From: Tribonema minus
Taxonomy: Eukaryota > Sar > Xanthophyceae > Tribonematales > Tribonemataceae
Assembly: GCA_017506865.1 (NCBI GenBank)
Contig: JAFCMP010000003.1
Coordinates: 62,001 to 126,000, forward strand
DNA length: 64,000 nucleotides
Reading direction: 5' to 3'
Both the position numbers and the translations under genes were made by a program. The notes under the pieces were generated by a model, which was not told the origin of the DNA, searched no databases, and was given only the letters and a program-made list of their open reading frames with translations. This document shows, piece after piece, positions 34,362-46,000 of this stretch (position 1 is the stretch's first letter; the number at the start of each line of letters is the position of its first letter).

Positions 34362-34991
34362 GGCCTCAAGCCACTGGAGTGGCGAAGTGCCAATTTTGAA
34401 TTCTCGTACACCCGGTGTGTGCCCTGTTCCAACGTTGGGGCGAAATCGTAGCGAATGGACACGTAGGGTGAAGGTCAACGAGAGAATGTGTACATTAGGT
34501 ATGCTTGAGAGGCCCCAAACATTGAAAGCACACCAGTATGCAGCACAAAGCTTTCATGAAAAACAACATGTTCATCTCCATATCTGTATGTAGCACAAAG
34601 TTTCATCTATGAAAAATCACATGTTCATCTCCATGACCAATACGGCCATCTCCATGTAAATGTGACACGCCTTAAAGTGGTCAATGGTCAATGTCCACTG
34701 CACTTCAGCACTTCAAAACAGCAAGGTGACCATTGATCAACGATTAGAAAGCACATGCAAGACTCAAACAGAGAGCATCATACAAAGTCCTGCCATTCAC
34801 ATGGGAGTGCGATGGAAACCATCCGAATGGACCCCTTCTGCCCCCCCCATCCTCACTCCCAGCGTACCCCCCCCTATGTCACCACCCACCACCAATCAAA
34901 TGTCTGTCACGTGCACTTGGCCCCTTGCAGCATGCGTGCAGTGCCAGGCACAGAAGCCCGTTGGCCTGTTCTCGCGCAAGCTGTGCTGTTC
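34362..34991. other. Spacer between elongase start and RPT2 stop
   Basis: No gene is seen. A direct duplication involves tagcacaaagctttcatgaa and a similar string about 55 bases later, plus a C-rich stretch near 34840-34880. It should hold the elongase promoter and the RPT2 3' UTR. Confidence 0.45.
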
Positions 34992-37900
34992 TCACAGATA
35001 CAGGCCTTCTGGCACATTGCCCTTCTTGCGGTACAGCGCCTTCTCCTTGGCTTTGACAAAGTCGTCCATGCAGACCTTCATGCGACGCTCGCGCAGCGCC
35101 AACAGCCCTGCCTCCGTGCAGATGGCCTTGATGTCCGCACCCGATAGCTCGTCCTTGGCCATGATGAACACCTCCAAGTCCACATCCTGAGCGCGATGCA
35201 AAGAAAGTTGTGGTTGATGTATTCAGACACACGCCCTTGTTGTAAGAATAACGCGCATTTGCCGCATTGCCAGCAGATGCAGCTCGTGCGTTTCAGTGCC
35301 AAACAGCGCTGACAGTTACGCAATGCTGCAAGCTACCACACAGCGGAGCGCATGACGTGAACAGTGCTGCAGCAATCACATCGCCCAACACCAAGGCCTG
35401 CGCGCGGCACTACGCAACGCTCACAGCGCTACGCGTCAAGACTTGCGCAGCGCTCAATGACAGTCACAGTGCCCAGCGATGCTGACAGCGCTCCGCATCA
35501 TCGCCAGCACAGCGCTCAACAATACGTTTGCATCACTCAGCGCGCCAAGACCTGCTCTTAGGGTAAGGGTTAAGAATTAGGGTTAGCGTCAGCAGCGCTC
35601 AGCAACAAAATAATTCTCACATCGCTGAGCGTCATGCGCCCCGTGTGGATGCCAAAGATGCGCCTCTTGGTCTTGATGTCAGGCAGCGGGAACTCAATCT
35701 TGCGGTCGATACGCCCCGGCCTGATGAGAGCGGGGTCCAGACTCTCAATCTTGTTGGTGGCCATGATAACCTTGACATCACCGCGTTCGTCGAAGCCGTC
35801 CAGTTGGTTGAGGAGCTCGAGCATGGTGCGCTGGATTTCGCGCGTGCCGCCGCTGTTGGACTCGTAGCGCTTGCTACCCACGGCGTCGATCTCGTCGATG
35901 AAGACAATGGTGGGGGACATCTGCGCATACATGGCGATGGTATAGTATGAGTCAGCTCTGTGAGTATGATGGTGCACTGCTTGTGTACTGCAGATCGTGG
36001 GAGACATCTGCATATCGCAAACAATGGTGTAGTATAGCACAAGCACAAAAAGTATCATACAGTATACTTGAAGTACCAATATAGGAACCGAGTCTCGTTT
36101 GCCCTGCTGAATATCCACGTGCTTGCCACATGGACACTGCATTGTGCAGACATTGACATACAGAGAGCAGCTACAAAAATGACAGCGCAATACTCTATGT
36201 TGGGTAGCGTCTGTATGCACGCGGCACGCCAGCCTCATGCCTCCTCACGCGCCGGACAGAGCTGCAACAGATCACATATTGTGGTATGTAGAGGGCATCA
36301 TGCAACACGCAAACAATATGGGCTGGACCAAACCCTGCACCACAATGCCGCGCAACTGCAGGGTGGTAGGGTAAATCTAAGTTGAAGTTGACAAGGAACC
36401 CTCACCTCATCGGCCACCCTGAACAGTTCCCTGACCAGCTTCGGTCCATCTCCGAGGTACTTCTGAATGAGCTCAGAGCCCACCACTCGCAGAAAGGACG
36501 CTGACGTCTGATTGGCTACTGCCTTGGCCAACAGCGTCTTCCCTGTGCCCGGCTCGCCGTATAGGATGACACCCTTGGGTGGCTTGATGCCAATATCCTG
36601 CAACGGGAAGGAGACAACAATGTGGGATGCATGTGATGGGTGGGTGGTCTGCAGTAAGAGCTGAGCGGTTTCATGATTGGTGCGCAGGTGAGCATACCGC
36701 GACTTGAATGAGATGCTTACACATTGTTGAAGCAAGCGAACAGCCAATGTAGGTGTGGACAAGTGTGGTTGAGCAACGCGCACAATGCAGCAGGTCATGC
36801 CCAGCCCTGCCTGCAACTGGCTGTGCCCTGTTATGGCTTAAGAGTGTACTATTTACATACAGCACACAATGTACAGACACATCTGTAGATAGACAGCCTA
36901 ACCCTAACCCTACCCCTAACCCTAACCCTAAGGCAGTTCCCCATGAAAGGAAAAGCGCGAAGGCATCTGTTTTGTACACACCCACGTAGCACCAATGATA
37001 TGTATGTATGTCTGACTCAATAGCGATATACCTACCCCCATACATTGGCTCACCTCATACAGCTCGGGGTGCGTGAGCGGCAGCTCCACCGCCTCCTTGA
37101 TCTCCTGAATCTGGCTCTCCAGACCGCCAATATCCGCGTAGCTCTCCAGCGGCGCCTTGTCCACCTTCATAACTGACACCATAGGGTCTGCGTCATCCCC
37201 CAGTATCCCCACCACCGACATGACTTTGTTGTGCAGCAGCACAAAGCAGCCGGGCTCGAGCAGGTCCTGGTTGACAAAGGAGAGGACGTTGACGTAGTAC
37301 TCCGGCCCGACGCTGCTGCTGACGATGGCGTGATTGTCGTCAATCATCTCTTCCAGGGCGCCCACGGACAGCGGCGAGCCGCGCAGCTCCTCCATCTGCA
37401 ATTAGGGTTAGGGTTAGGGTTTGCAATAGTGATGAAGAAATGAGGGTTAGATTTTGCTAGGTTAGGATTTGCGTTAGTGATGAAATGAGGGGTGGAGTAG
37501 CGCAGCTACGCTATCTCCGGTCAGGGTTAGGGTTAGGGCTTGAATCAGAGGTAAATATTAGGGTCAGATAAGCCCCGCGTCTGCGACTGTGGACACGTGC
37601 ACAAGGGCGGGGCTAGTAGCGGTCCCCGCGGGGTGTAGGTATGTATTGGGGTGCACAGTATGCACACCAGTGATCATGAAAGGGGCTACTCGCCGCACGC
37701 CGCTGCGCGCACTAGAAAGCAAGTGCAGCGATGTGTCATAAGACGGTGTGCTTCGTATGCAACAACAGCGGCAGCTAATGGCGATCAAAGCTGGCTGTGA
37801 TGTGGATCGCCATACACAATACACTAGCCATGCAAAAAGGCGCGCATCTGATATGCTGCAGTGGACCGCTGTAAACAGTAGCACAGTAAACAGTAGCACA

Positions 37901-38486
37901 GCAGCTGAACACCTGCAAACAGTGGTGAGTTGCACTAAAAGTGCCATTCTGGCCCGCGCTTTGATCATAGCAAGAGACAGCTATAAGTCTATCAAGCTTT
38001 ATCATTTAACATGTATGTGCATGTATGTACCTTTGCCCGCTCCTCCTGGTCCTTCTCCTCCCTGGGCTTAAAGACCTCCTGATTCTTTATGTACTCCTCC
38101 TCCAGCAGCAGGTAGTCCTTTATGCGCTCCAGTTTCAGCACTCGAAGTCGACATTTTGCGGTTGGGAACACTGCAGAAAGGCAACAGCAGCGCCACCAGC
38201 AGCAGAACGTTAGCAAATCCACCCCCCACAGCGGTCCTCTGATGCAGCTTTGAGCAGGCGGACGTTAGGCCTAGCACATCCATAGCACACACGCTGCACA
38301 TCAGCGACCCGCACCTTGTGGTGTTCGCACGGCAGCTGAGGGCCCCTTTTTCCTCTTCTTCCTGCCTGTGCGAGTAGGCGGGCGAGGCTCAAACTTCTTC
38401 TTAGGCTTCTTCTCATCCTTGTCTTGCTTGCCCCCCTGTCCTCGTCCGGGCCCCGCCCCGGGGAGACCACTTGGTCCCTGCCCCAT
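34992..38486 (-). CDS. RPT2: 26S proteasome regulatory particle AAA-ATPase subunit 4 (RPT2/PSMC1), six exons
   Basis: Exons 38486-38315, 38170-38031, 37395-37054, 36597-36406, 35920-35621 and 35186-34992 give about 446 residues, close to the 440 of human PSMC1. RPT2 is one of six ATPases that unfold substrates and open the 20S gate. The N-terminus [10 protein letters not shown] keeps the Gly-2 myristoylation context of the family. A coiled-coil region ([20 protein letters not shown]) and the OB-type domain follow. Walker A is GEPGTGKT (about residues 232-239; Glu as in plant RPT2), Walker B is [11 protein letters not shown], and the SRH is in [20 protein letters not shown]. The C-terminus GNVPEGLYL carries the HbYX-type tail that inserts in the 20S ring. 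The gene is divergent from PGK. Confidence 0.96.
35998..36038 (-). repeat. Degraded copy of the RPT2 exon 5 start and acceptor
   Basis: The sequence resembles 35911-35950, which spans the acceptor and first codons of exon 5 (atg tcc ccc). The copy lies 86 bases further into the upstream intron. Confidence 0.65.
36897..36931. repeat. Interstitial telomere-like CCCTAA array
   Basis: Five to six CCCTAA units, one reading ccctaccccta, lie in an RPT2 intron. The unit equals the TTAGGG telomere repeat. Confidence 0.9.
37401..37424 (-). repeat. Telomere-like repeat serving as polypyrimidine tract
   Basis: On the coding strand CCCTAA units run directly into attgcag|ATGGAGG, the acceptor of RPT2 exon 3. 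The pyrimidine-rich repeat therefore occupies the place of the polypyrimidine tract. Confidence 0.8.
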
Positions 38487-38691
38487 GGCTGCAGGTACTC
38501 TTCCTTTGCCCCTACAGGACCTCTTTCGCCTCTCCTAGCGTGTGCAGGCCACTTCTGCGATCCTGATCTTCAGACTTCGAGCTGGCTGTTGAGCTTTGGT
38601 TGTGCCTTACGCAAAGGGGGCATTATTTCCGCCCCCGGATCGCTAAGGCGCAAAGTTGTGATCGCAGTCAATTTCGTATCCTCGTAGCACC
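38487..38691. promoter_or_regulatory. Shared divergent promoter, RPT2 and PGK
   Basis: 205 bases separate the two start codons facing away from each other. CT-rich tracts are visible on the plus strand; no TATA box is obvious. Both genes are housekeeping genes, which fits a compact bidirectional promoter. Confidence 0.5.
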
Positions 38692-41123
38692 ATGACGGGC
38701 CCCGTGAGCACGAAGAAGAACGTGGAGGACCTCGCCGCCGCAGTTGATCTGCAGGGGAAGCGTGTGCTGGTGCGCGTCGACCTCAACGCCCCCCTCACTA
38801 AATCCGCTCCATACTCTGTCACCGATGACACCCGCCTGCGCGCTGCCCTGCCCACCATCAACTTCCTGAAGGAGCATGGCGCCAAGGTATGGAACACAGC
38901 CTTGCACTGCTACTCTCTATGCCTCAAATCTTCGTGTGTGTGTCTTGCTCCATCTTTTTTGGTGGATCTTTTGCATGTTGCTGATGATGCCGGATTCGTG
39001 CCTGCGGCGTGCCCTCAGGTCATCCTGGTCAGCCACCTCGGCCGGCCCAAGGACAAGGTTGTGGACAGCATGCGCCTCACTCCCGTTGCAGCACGCCTGC
39101 AAGAACTCCTGGGCTCAGATGTCCTCAAAACCGATGACTGCATCGGTCCCGAGGTCGAGCAGGCTATTGCCGACCTTCCTGCAGGCGGTGTTGCGTTGCT
39201 TGAGAACGTCAGGTTCCACGCAGGGGAGGAGAAGAACGACCCTGAGTTTGCCAAAAAGCTTGCGGCCCTGTGCGATGACATCTACGTCAACGATGCCTTC
39301 GGCACGGCTCACCGCGCGCACGCCTCCACCGAGGGCGTGACGAAGTTCGTCAAGCACAGCGTGTGCGGATTTCTCATGGAGAAGGAGGTACGTGCTGAAT
39401 TCAACAGCAATCTCTGGTGCGGTCACCTCTGATATTCGCTGACCAAACCGCTGATTGTGTGTTAGGGTTATGCTTTGATTCATTCCCCAATGGATTTTGG
39501 CAATAGGCCTTGGTCATGCATGAATCTCTGATCAATTGGGCATCTCAGAAATGTCTTGCATGCGTTGCAATACACCAGGTCCCTGTTTGTGAGCCATCAA
39601 CCATTGTACATAAAGACAGCTCACGATGCTGACTAATCAACAATTTCCGAACGAGCTGTGTAGTAGTCCAGTCAAACAGTGAGCAACGTGTGCGCACGTG
39701 GTGATGCTCATGTGCTGCCATTCTGTAACAAGTCATTGCGCTGCTGCTGTATTGGAAGTAGAACGAAAAGGCCTTGTGACTAGGTCCAAGCATAGTGTAT
39801 GATGATGAATCGCTGTACACTGGCACTGCACAATGTTTTAAGTACGACAGACACGAAATCAGGCTTGCCGACAAGATGTCAATTAAGTGTGCCCCATCTG
39901 AATCAACACCAAACTTCAAGTTGCATGTGAAGTAGCTCCTGAGACAGGCAGATCGCATCAAGTGCTGCTCTTAACCATAGTGGTTGGTACACATAGCCTG
40001 CATGGCCCCTTTCAGCACGTCTACTCGTGTTTACAGCCAACCAGAGCTTTTGTGAGTGCACAGTTGACTGGCCGGTTCTTAAGGCAGGAGGACATTGCGG
40101 TGCACGCCTGCGCTGGTGCTAACTTGAACCCTTTTGCACAAGTGCGTTTGCACCGGAGTTTTGCGCACATGTCTGTTTTGATACTTCGCCTCGCTTTTAC
40201 TAAATGCGCTGCAGGACACTCAAGTGCACAGCTCCTCTCTGTTGCGCCTTTGCCTGCGCTCCACTTGCGTCTTTGGACCTGAAAGCGACACACACCAGCA
40301 GTCGCAACGATGCGTCATCCTGTGATGCCTCTCTTTGGGGGTAGGGTTAGGGTTAAGGTTCCCTGCTGCGTCCCTCGTCTTGCACTTGCAATGTGCGCGC
40401 TCTACTGATTTCCACTCGCTGCGCCATCCATCATCACGCGCGCTGCGCTTGCAGCTCAAGTACCTCAAGGGCGCAGTGGACGCTCCCGTCAAGCCCATGG
40501 GCTGCATCATCGGCGGCGCCAAGGTCTCCTCCAAGATCACCGTGATCGAGGCGCTGCTGGAGAAGTGCGACATCATCATCCTCGGCGGCGGCATGATCTT
40601 CACCTTCTTCAAGGCGCAGGGCATCCCCACCGGCAAGTCACTGGTTGAAGATGAGTACGTGGAGCTGGCCAACAAGATCATGGCCGCGGCCAAGGAGAAG
40701 GGCGTGCAGGTGCTCCTGCCCACGGACGTCATCATCGCCGACAAGTTTGACAAGGACGCAGAGGCCAAGACCGTTCCCGTAACCGACATTCCCGATGACT
40801 GGATGGGCCTGGACGTCGGCCCCGACTCCATCACCACCTTCAAGGAGGCCCTGTCCACCTGCAAGACCATCGTCTGGAACGGCCCCATGGGCGTGTTTGA
40901 GTTCCCCAAGTTTGCCACGGGCACGCTCGACATTGCCAAGCTGCTGGCGGAGCTCACGGAGACGGGCGTGACCACCATCATCGGCGGCGGCGACAGCGTC
41001 GCGGCGGTGGAGCAGGCAGGCCTTGCGGAGAAGATGTCGCACATCAGCACGGGCGGAGGCGCGAGCCTGGAGCTGCTGGAGGGCAAGGTGCTGCCGGGCG
41101 TGGCGGCGCTGGAGGACAAGTGA
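38692..41123 (+). CDS. PGK: Phosphoglycerate kinase (three exons)
   Basis: Exons 38692-38886, 39019-39387 and 40455-41123 (donors AAG|gtatgg and GAG|gtacgt; acceptors ccctcag and cttgcag) give 410 residues, the usual PGK length. PGK transfers phosphate between 1,3-bisphosphoglycerate and ADP in glycolysis or the Calvin cycle. N-lobe motifs are [38 protein letters not shown] and [16 protein letters not shown]-lobe motifs are [36 protein letters not shown] and the nucleotide-binding [17 protein letters not shown], then [16 protein letters not shown]. No presequence is visible, so this looks cytosolic. The RVDLNAP variant replaces the common RVDFNVP. Codon usage in exon 3 is strongly G/C-ending, as expected for a highly expressed gene. 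Confidence 0.96.
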
Positions 41124-43062
41124 ACGGAGGACGTAACTGCTGGTATAACTGCCGCTGGCGTAACCGCTCTCGCGGCGCTGTGAGACCGGCATGCGGGCGG
41201 GGGGGGGAGGGGAGGGGGTAGCTAGTGCTGGGAATGGTTCACACATGGAGGAGCGTTGTTGGCGGGAGTGGTATGAGAAGGTGCGCTTGAGCGCCCTGAG
41301 CTATGTGTTTGACCCTAGTGGGAGGATTTTTGATTGCGCACGTGCGTGAGGGCATCATATCATAATATGCTCTGCTCTGCCTGTTTTGTCAGGCAATGGA
41401 TTCTCTGGACACAGGCATCACAGGGTACTAGTTGTATGCCAAATGCTGCGTCTGTTGCGATATGCATGCTAGCATTGTAGTCGCCTGCGCGGCTGCCTTT
41501 GACACTCTGCGCAACACGACCAGTGGCCGACATTCCCTGTGTTGAACTTGTATGTAGACTTGAAGAGGTACGTGGCTGTGCATTGTCGTGAATGCAGCTG
41601 TCTGCTTCGTATGGCCAAACTACGAACGAGTCACAGCTGCGTTGGCACGCCCTTCGATACAAATGTCACCTGTGCATTTGGTACGCCGTGTTTGGCAGTT
41701 GCAGCACCAAGGCCATGTCTGTCACTCCTCCCGTGTTCAGTGGAGCAGTGCAGGTAAAAGCAAACTGGACCTATATGGTTGGGCTGTATACTCTAGCAGC
41801 AACTTTGTGTTAATCAGGTTTTATTATTGTGGTACGACTTTAGTACATGCCATAACGTTCATGCTGTGATGAGAGTAGCTCAATGGCACGTATTGTTATT
41901 GCAGTCGTCATGACACAGGCGCTGGAGGCTGCTCGTGCCAGCTTGTGCGGAGGCATACACTTGTGAAACAGAGGACAGACTTTTGCGGCCAATGGGCACC
42001 TTGCAGTCATGCGGTACCACAACAGTATGATACCTGAGATGTACTTTTTATTAATTGTACTTGAAGGGTTGACAGTATGACACCTGAGATGTACTTTTCG
42101 TTACTTCTCGCTGAAAGGCGCGAAAAAGCCCAGATGGTGGATGTCAAGATTGCTACATGCATCATGTGTCAACTTCAAATTGTCCCAATGCGCATTGACG
42201 ATCACTTCTCAATGACAATTGCCAAGTGGCATCTACTTTCAGAATGGACATGTCGGCGCCTCGGGGCATGTTATGACCAGTAGATTCTGCGAATCATAGC
42301 AGCAGCTCGCTTAGGCATGGAAGACACTCTTTGGCGGTTGGCATGCAGCATGTGCACTTGGCACCCTGGAACATCCAGCCAGTCGCAGATCAAATGGAGT
42401 TGGCAAGCACACAGCACATGAAACACACAATAAAGGAGACATAGCTGCATCGTGATATCTGCAAGTTGCTAAAATAGGAGTACATTTGCTGCTGCCAAAC
42501 TTTCGGATCACTGGGGCCTCAAAGAGTGAAAATGTGCGCTATGAACAGCGCATCTCAGCTGCTGTCTGTGCACTGTATATGCTACATGGCACGCGACTCT
42601 ACAATTACTGGTGGTGAAATGAAACGCCTTAGCAGTAGCACCTGCAGCCCGTTGCACTAATGTGCCCTCAGCCCCCGTCCAAACCATGCCATGCAACCAA
42701 AACACACTCATCTCTCGGATCGTAGCAAATGACTCTGGGGATGGGGAGTGTGGGTCTGCTCTGCCCTGGCATCTGCCAAGTGGCAAGCTTCTCAGCTCAA
42801 TGCACGTGATGCCATTGGACCGCAACGCGGTGCGGGAGCGCGCAGCAGGCGCACTACTTCAACTTCAACACACGAGCGAAAGAGCCTGTGCCTTACAGGC
42901 TGGAGGGCTCCAAATGAATTATGTAGGTGTGAGCACCCCAGCCTGCCCCCCCCCCCCTCCCCCCTGTGTGCACAGCCAGCACCACACGCTTTGGTGGCAG
43001 GCGATGGGGGTGATGACACAAGCTGAGCACCCAAAGCACATGCTGCCTGAGCACTGCTGCGC
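41124..43062. other. Spacer between convergent PGK and NOS 3' ends
   Basis: No gene is supported. A direct duplication of agtatga(t/c)acctgagatgta occurs at about 42026 and 42076. A G-rich run lies at 41196-41217, just after the PGK stop, and a C-rich run at 42947-42964. Confidence 0.5.
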
Positions 43063-46000
43063 TCACATGCAGCGGCAGAAGTTGTTGCCGCCGCCCTTGA
43101 CCCAGGGCACCTGTGCCTCGTTCTCGAGTGTGCGCTCGTGGGCAACCTCCTCTGGGGCAGGGGACGCAGGCGCAGTGGGGCCGGGCGGGGCCTCTGCCAG
43201 CTGGCGCCCCTCCTGAGCAATGACACACAAAAAAATGACACACGCACGCAGCCTTGTGGATCTGTATTCTTTCGAAGTATGTGCGTAGGATATGCATAGG
43301 GGGACTGAGGGATCGGTACAAGGATCTTGTTGCGCGTTCAGGCACCTGCGGCCTTGCCAGCCTGACAAAAGGCATATTGGGCCGTATTATTGCAGTTGAG
43401 TTGGAGTTAAGTTATGGTCTCAAGCCCGCATGAGGTGCATACAGTCAAGAGCTAGACAATCTGGTAGGTCAATCTAACCCCAGCATTTGCTTGACAGCTG
43501 AATGAAGGTGGCCGTCTTTGAGAAGCAGATGATGGTGCGCAACGCCTGCTACACCAGTGTCTAGGAACCCAGAACCGGGCAGTTGAAGGGAGAATCCTGC
43601 TGATGCACACCTCGCTGCTGCTATGCACTGGGGACAATGTGCGGCGACAATTGCCGACACAGCATGGTTGTGCAGTATGTAGCACTCATCTGATTGGTTC
43701 TCCTCACCCTGCAATACCCTGCCTTGACCACAACAGGGCCGGCTGCTGTTGAGGGTTTGATGAAGCGTACCTTGTCTGACGTTCATTCCATAACCCTAAC
43801 CTTAACCCAATCTTAAACCTAACGTTATATGGCAGCAGTTGTATGATCAGGCGACCAGGGCATGTACAAATGTATGTGTTGACCGGGCTTGACTTGACGA
43901 AGAGCTGGGACGATGGAGTACAAGTGCAGTTCTGATTGCGTACCTGTACTTGTTTGAACCACTCAGCTCCCTGGTTGTACTTGCTCTCTGTGAACTCCGC
44001 AAACCTGTCACCGCACGCAAGCAACACATGTATGCATGTCAATGAGAGGAATGTATGGCAATGGGGGTTGGCGTTTGCCTAGCTGCGGCAACTGCATGTA
44101 CGTTTATATATCCCGTATAGCACTGTAGACTGCTTGAGTGAACTGGCTCGAACGACAACGCACACTACAACGTTCGTGAAATTGGAAACCAAAGCAAAGC
44201 AAACACAGTCACCTTCCAACACTTGACAAGGAATGTGCACACAAGGAGTCTTAAGCACTTGAAGTTTGTCCTCACTTGTCCTCGTGGTGGAGGGTGACGC
44301 CCCACGTGTCGGACTGCATGCGGCCCTCGGCCTTCATCTTGTTGAAAAAGTCAACAGCCTCCTTGCGGGCGAGGCGACCCACTGCGTGCACGGTGCGCAG
44401 CAGCTCCAGGTGCACATCGTCGGCCATCTGCACTCAGAGCATGTCAAACAGAGGGAACAGATTCATTTCAGCAAGCGCAACTGTGGGCGAGGCGACCCAC
44501 TGCGTGCACGGTGCGCAGCAGCTCCAGGTGCACATCGTCGGCCATCTGCACTCAGAGCATGTCAAACAGTTTCATTTTCAGCAAGCGCAACTGTACACTT
44601 TCAGGCAACACGTGCATCTGATTCAACTTGATATGGTGGTGCTCAGCACGCTGCCACTGCAGAGCACGTCCAAGAGAGCAAGAGCAATTCGGGTAGCACG
44701 TATGCCAGCCTCTTGCACATAAAGCTGGGGGGTACTTTAGGGGAAATTGATGCAACAGTGCTCAGCAGCTTGTGGGGCACCCAATTGCACAACATGTTGT
44801 CCTCACAGGCATCAAGCACAGAACAATCAATTACACAGAGTACCTGCCATGTCACTCAGGATGACCCCCACACTCACACACTCTTATGCTTTGCCGGAGC
44901 TCAACTGTGACTCCAACATGGAAGGCAAATACGCACCTTGCTGTCGCCACAGACGTAGTAGTGGCACTTGGGATTCTGCAGCAAGGTCCAGAGCTTCTCC
45001 CGCTGCTCCGCAATCAGGTTCTGCACGTACACCTTTTTATTGGGGTCAATGCGGCTGAAGGCCACCTGCTCACAGGCAACACAGGAGCAGAGGAGCCACC
45101 TATGGATAGTGTTCTGACGGTGTGAAGCATACATATTGTTGTTAGGGGCGGGGTTAGGTTCCATCCCCGTCACCGCGTGTGGTACAAGCACAAGTGAAGC
45201 GTCCTGCATCTATCTCTGATTGCGTTCCACAGGTTATAGAAGTTTTGATGTGCAAGGAGCTTCTCAAGCCTGACCTCAGCCGTGACTCCGTTCGTAGCAG
45301 TTATGACCTAGTCTTCACCGTGACATGCAGCTGACATGCCTCTGCTTCTGGTGCCAAAGCAACGGCCTGTCATGTGACCAATGGTGCAGGGGTGAACAAC
45401 TGCACATATTCAGGAGTGTGGTGGTAACTGCCACGGCCTCAGATTCAACTTCAACAGCAGTCACCTGCAGGTCGGTGATGATGCCAGTGCTCTCCCACTT
45501 CCGCATCTGCTCCTGGTGAAGGAAGTCAGGGGGCCCTCTGCAGCCAAAGTACACAGTGCAGGGCCCGATGCTGGACCCATTGGCCGCACCCTTGGCTGCC
45601 ACCTCACGGGCCTGTTTGTGACAACCAAAGCGTTGCACATGTGAGTAATTCAATGAGAGTGAGTAGTGAGACATGAGTCAGCTGCAGGTGACCTGACACC
45701 CTGGGACGCAATCACACGACACTCCACTTGAGTGACAACTGCTACGCCAGCTGAGAGAGAATTGTAACACTTGAGCATTGCTTTGAGTGGGGGTATCATG
45801 GCATCACAGCAACATGGTGCGTATATATGTGCATAGCTACCATCAGGACAATCTGGGGGTTTGCATTGACGGTTGCAATACATGAGAGACGCAGTATCAG
45901 GGGACGATGACACATGTCTTGTTGAACATGTATCACACATGATCACAAGCAGGGCGAGGCTTGGTATGCCCAAACCCTAACCCTAGTCCCTACCCTCACG

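Noticed and set aside
36897-37540. A true chromosome end
   Set aside because: Arrays are short, of both orientations and inside intact genes; unique sequence continues on both sides.
40220-41119. 299-residue open frame antisense to PGK exon 3
   Set aside because: It is the mirror of a strongly G/C-ending coding exon; the PGK frame has full family conservation.
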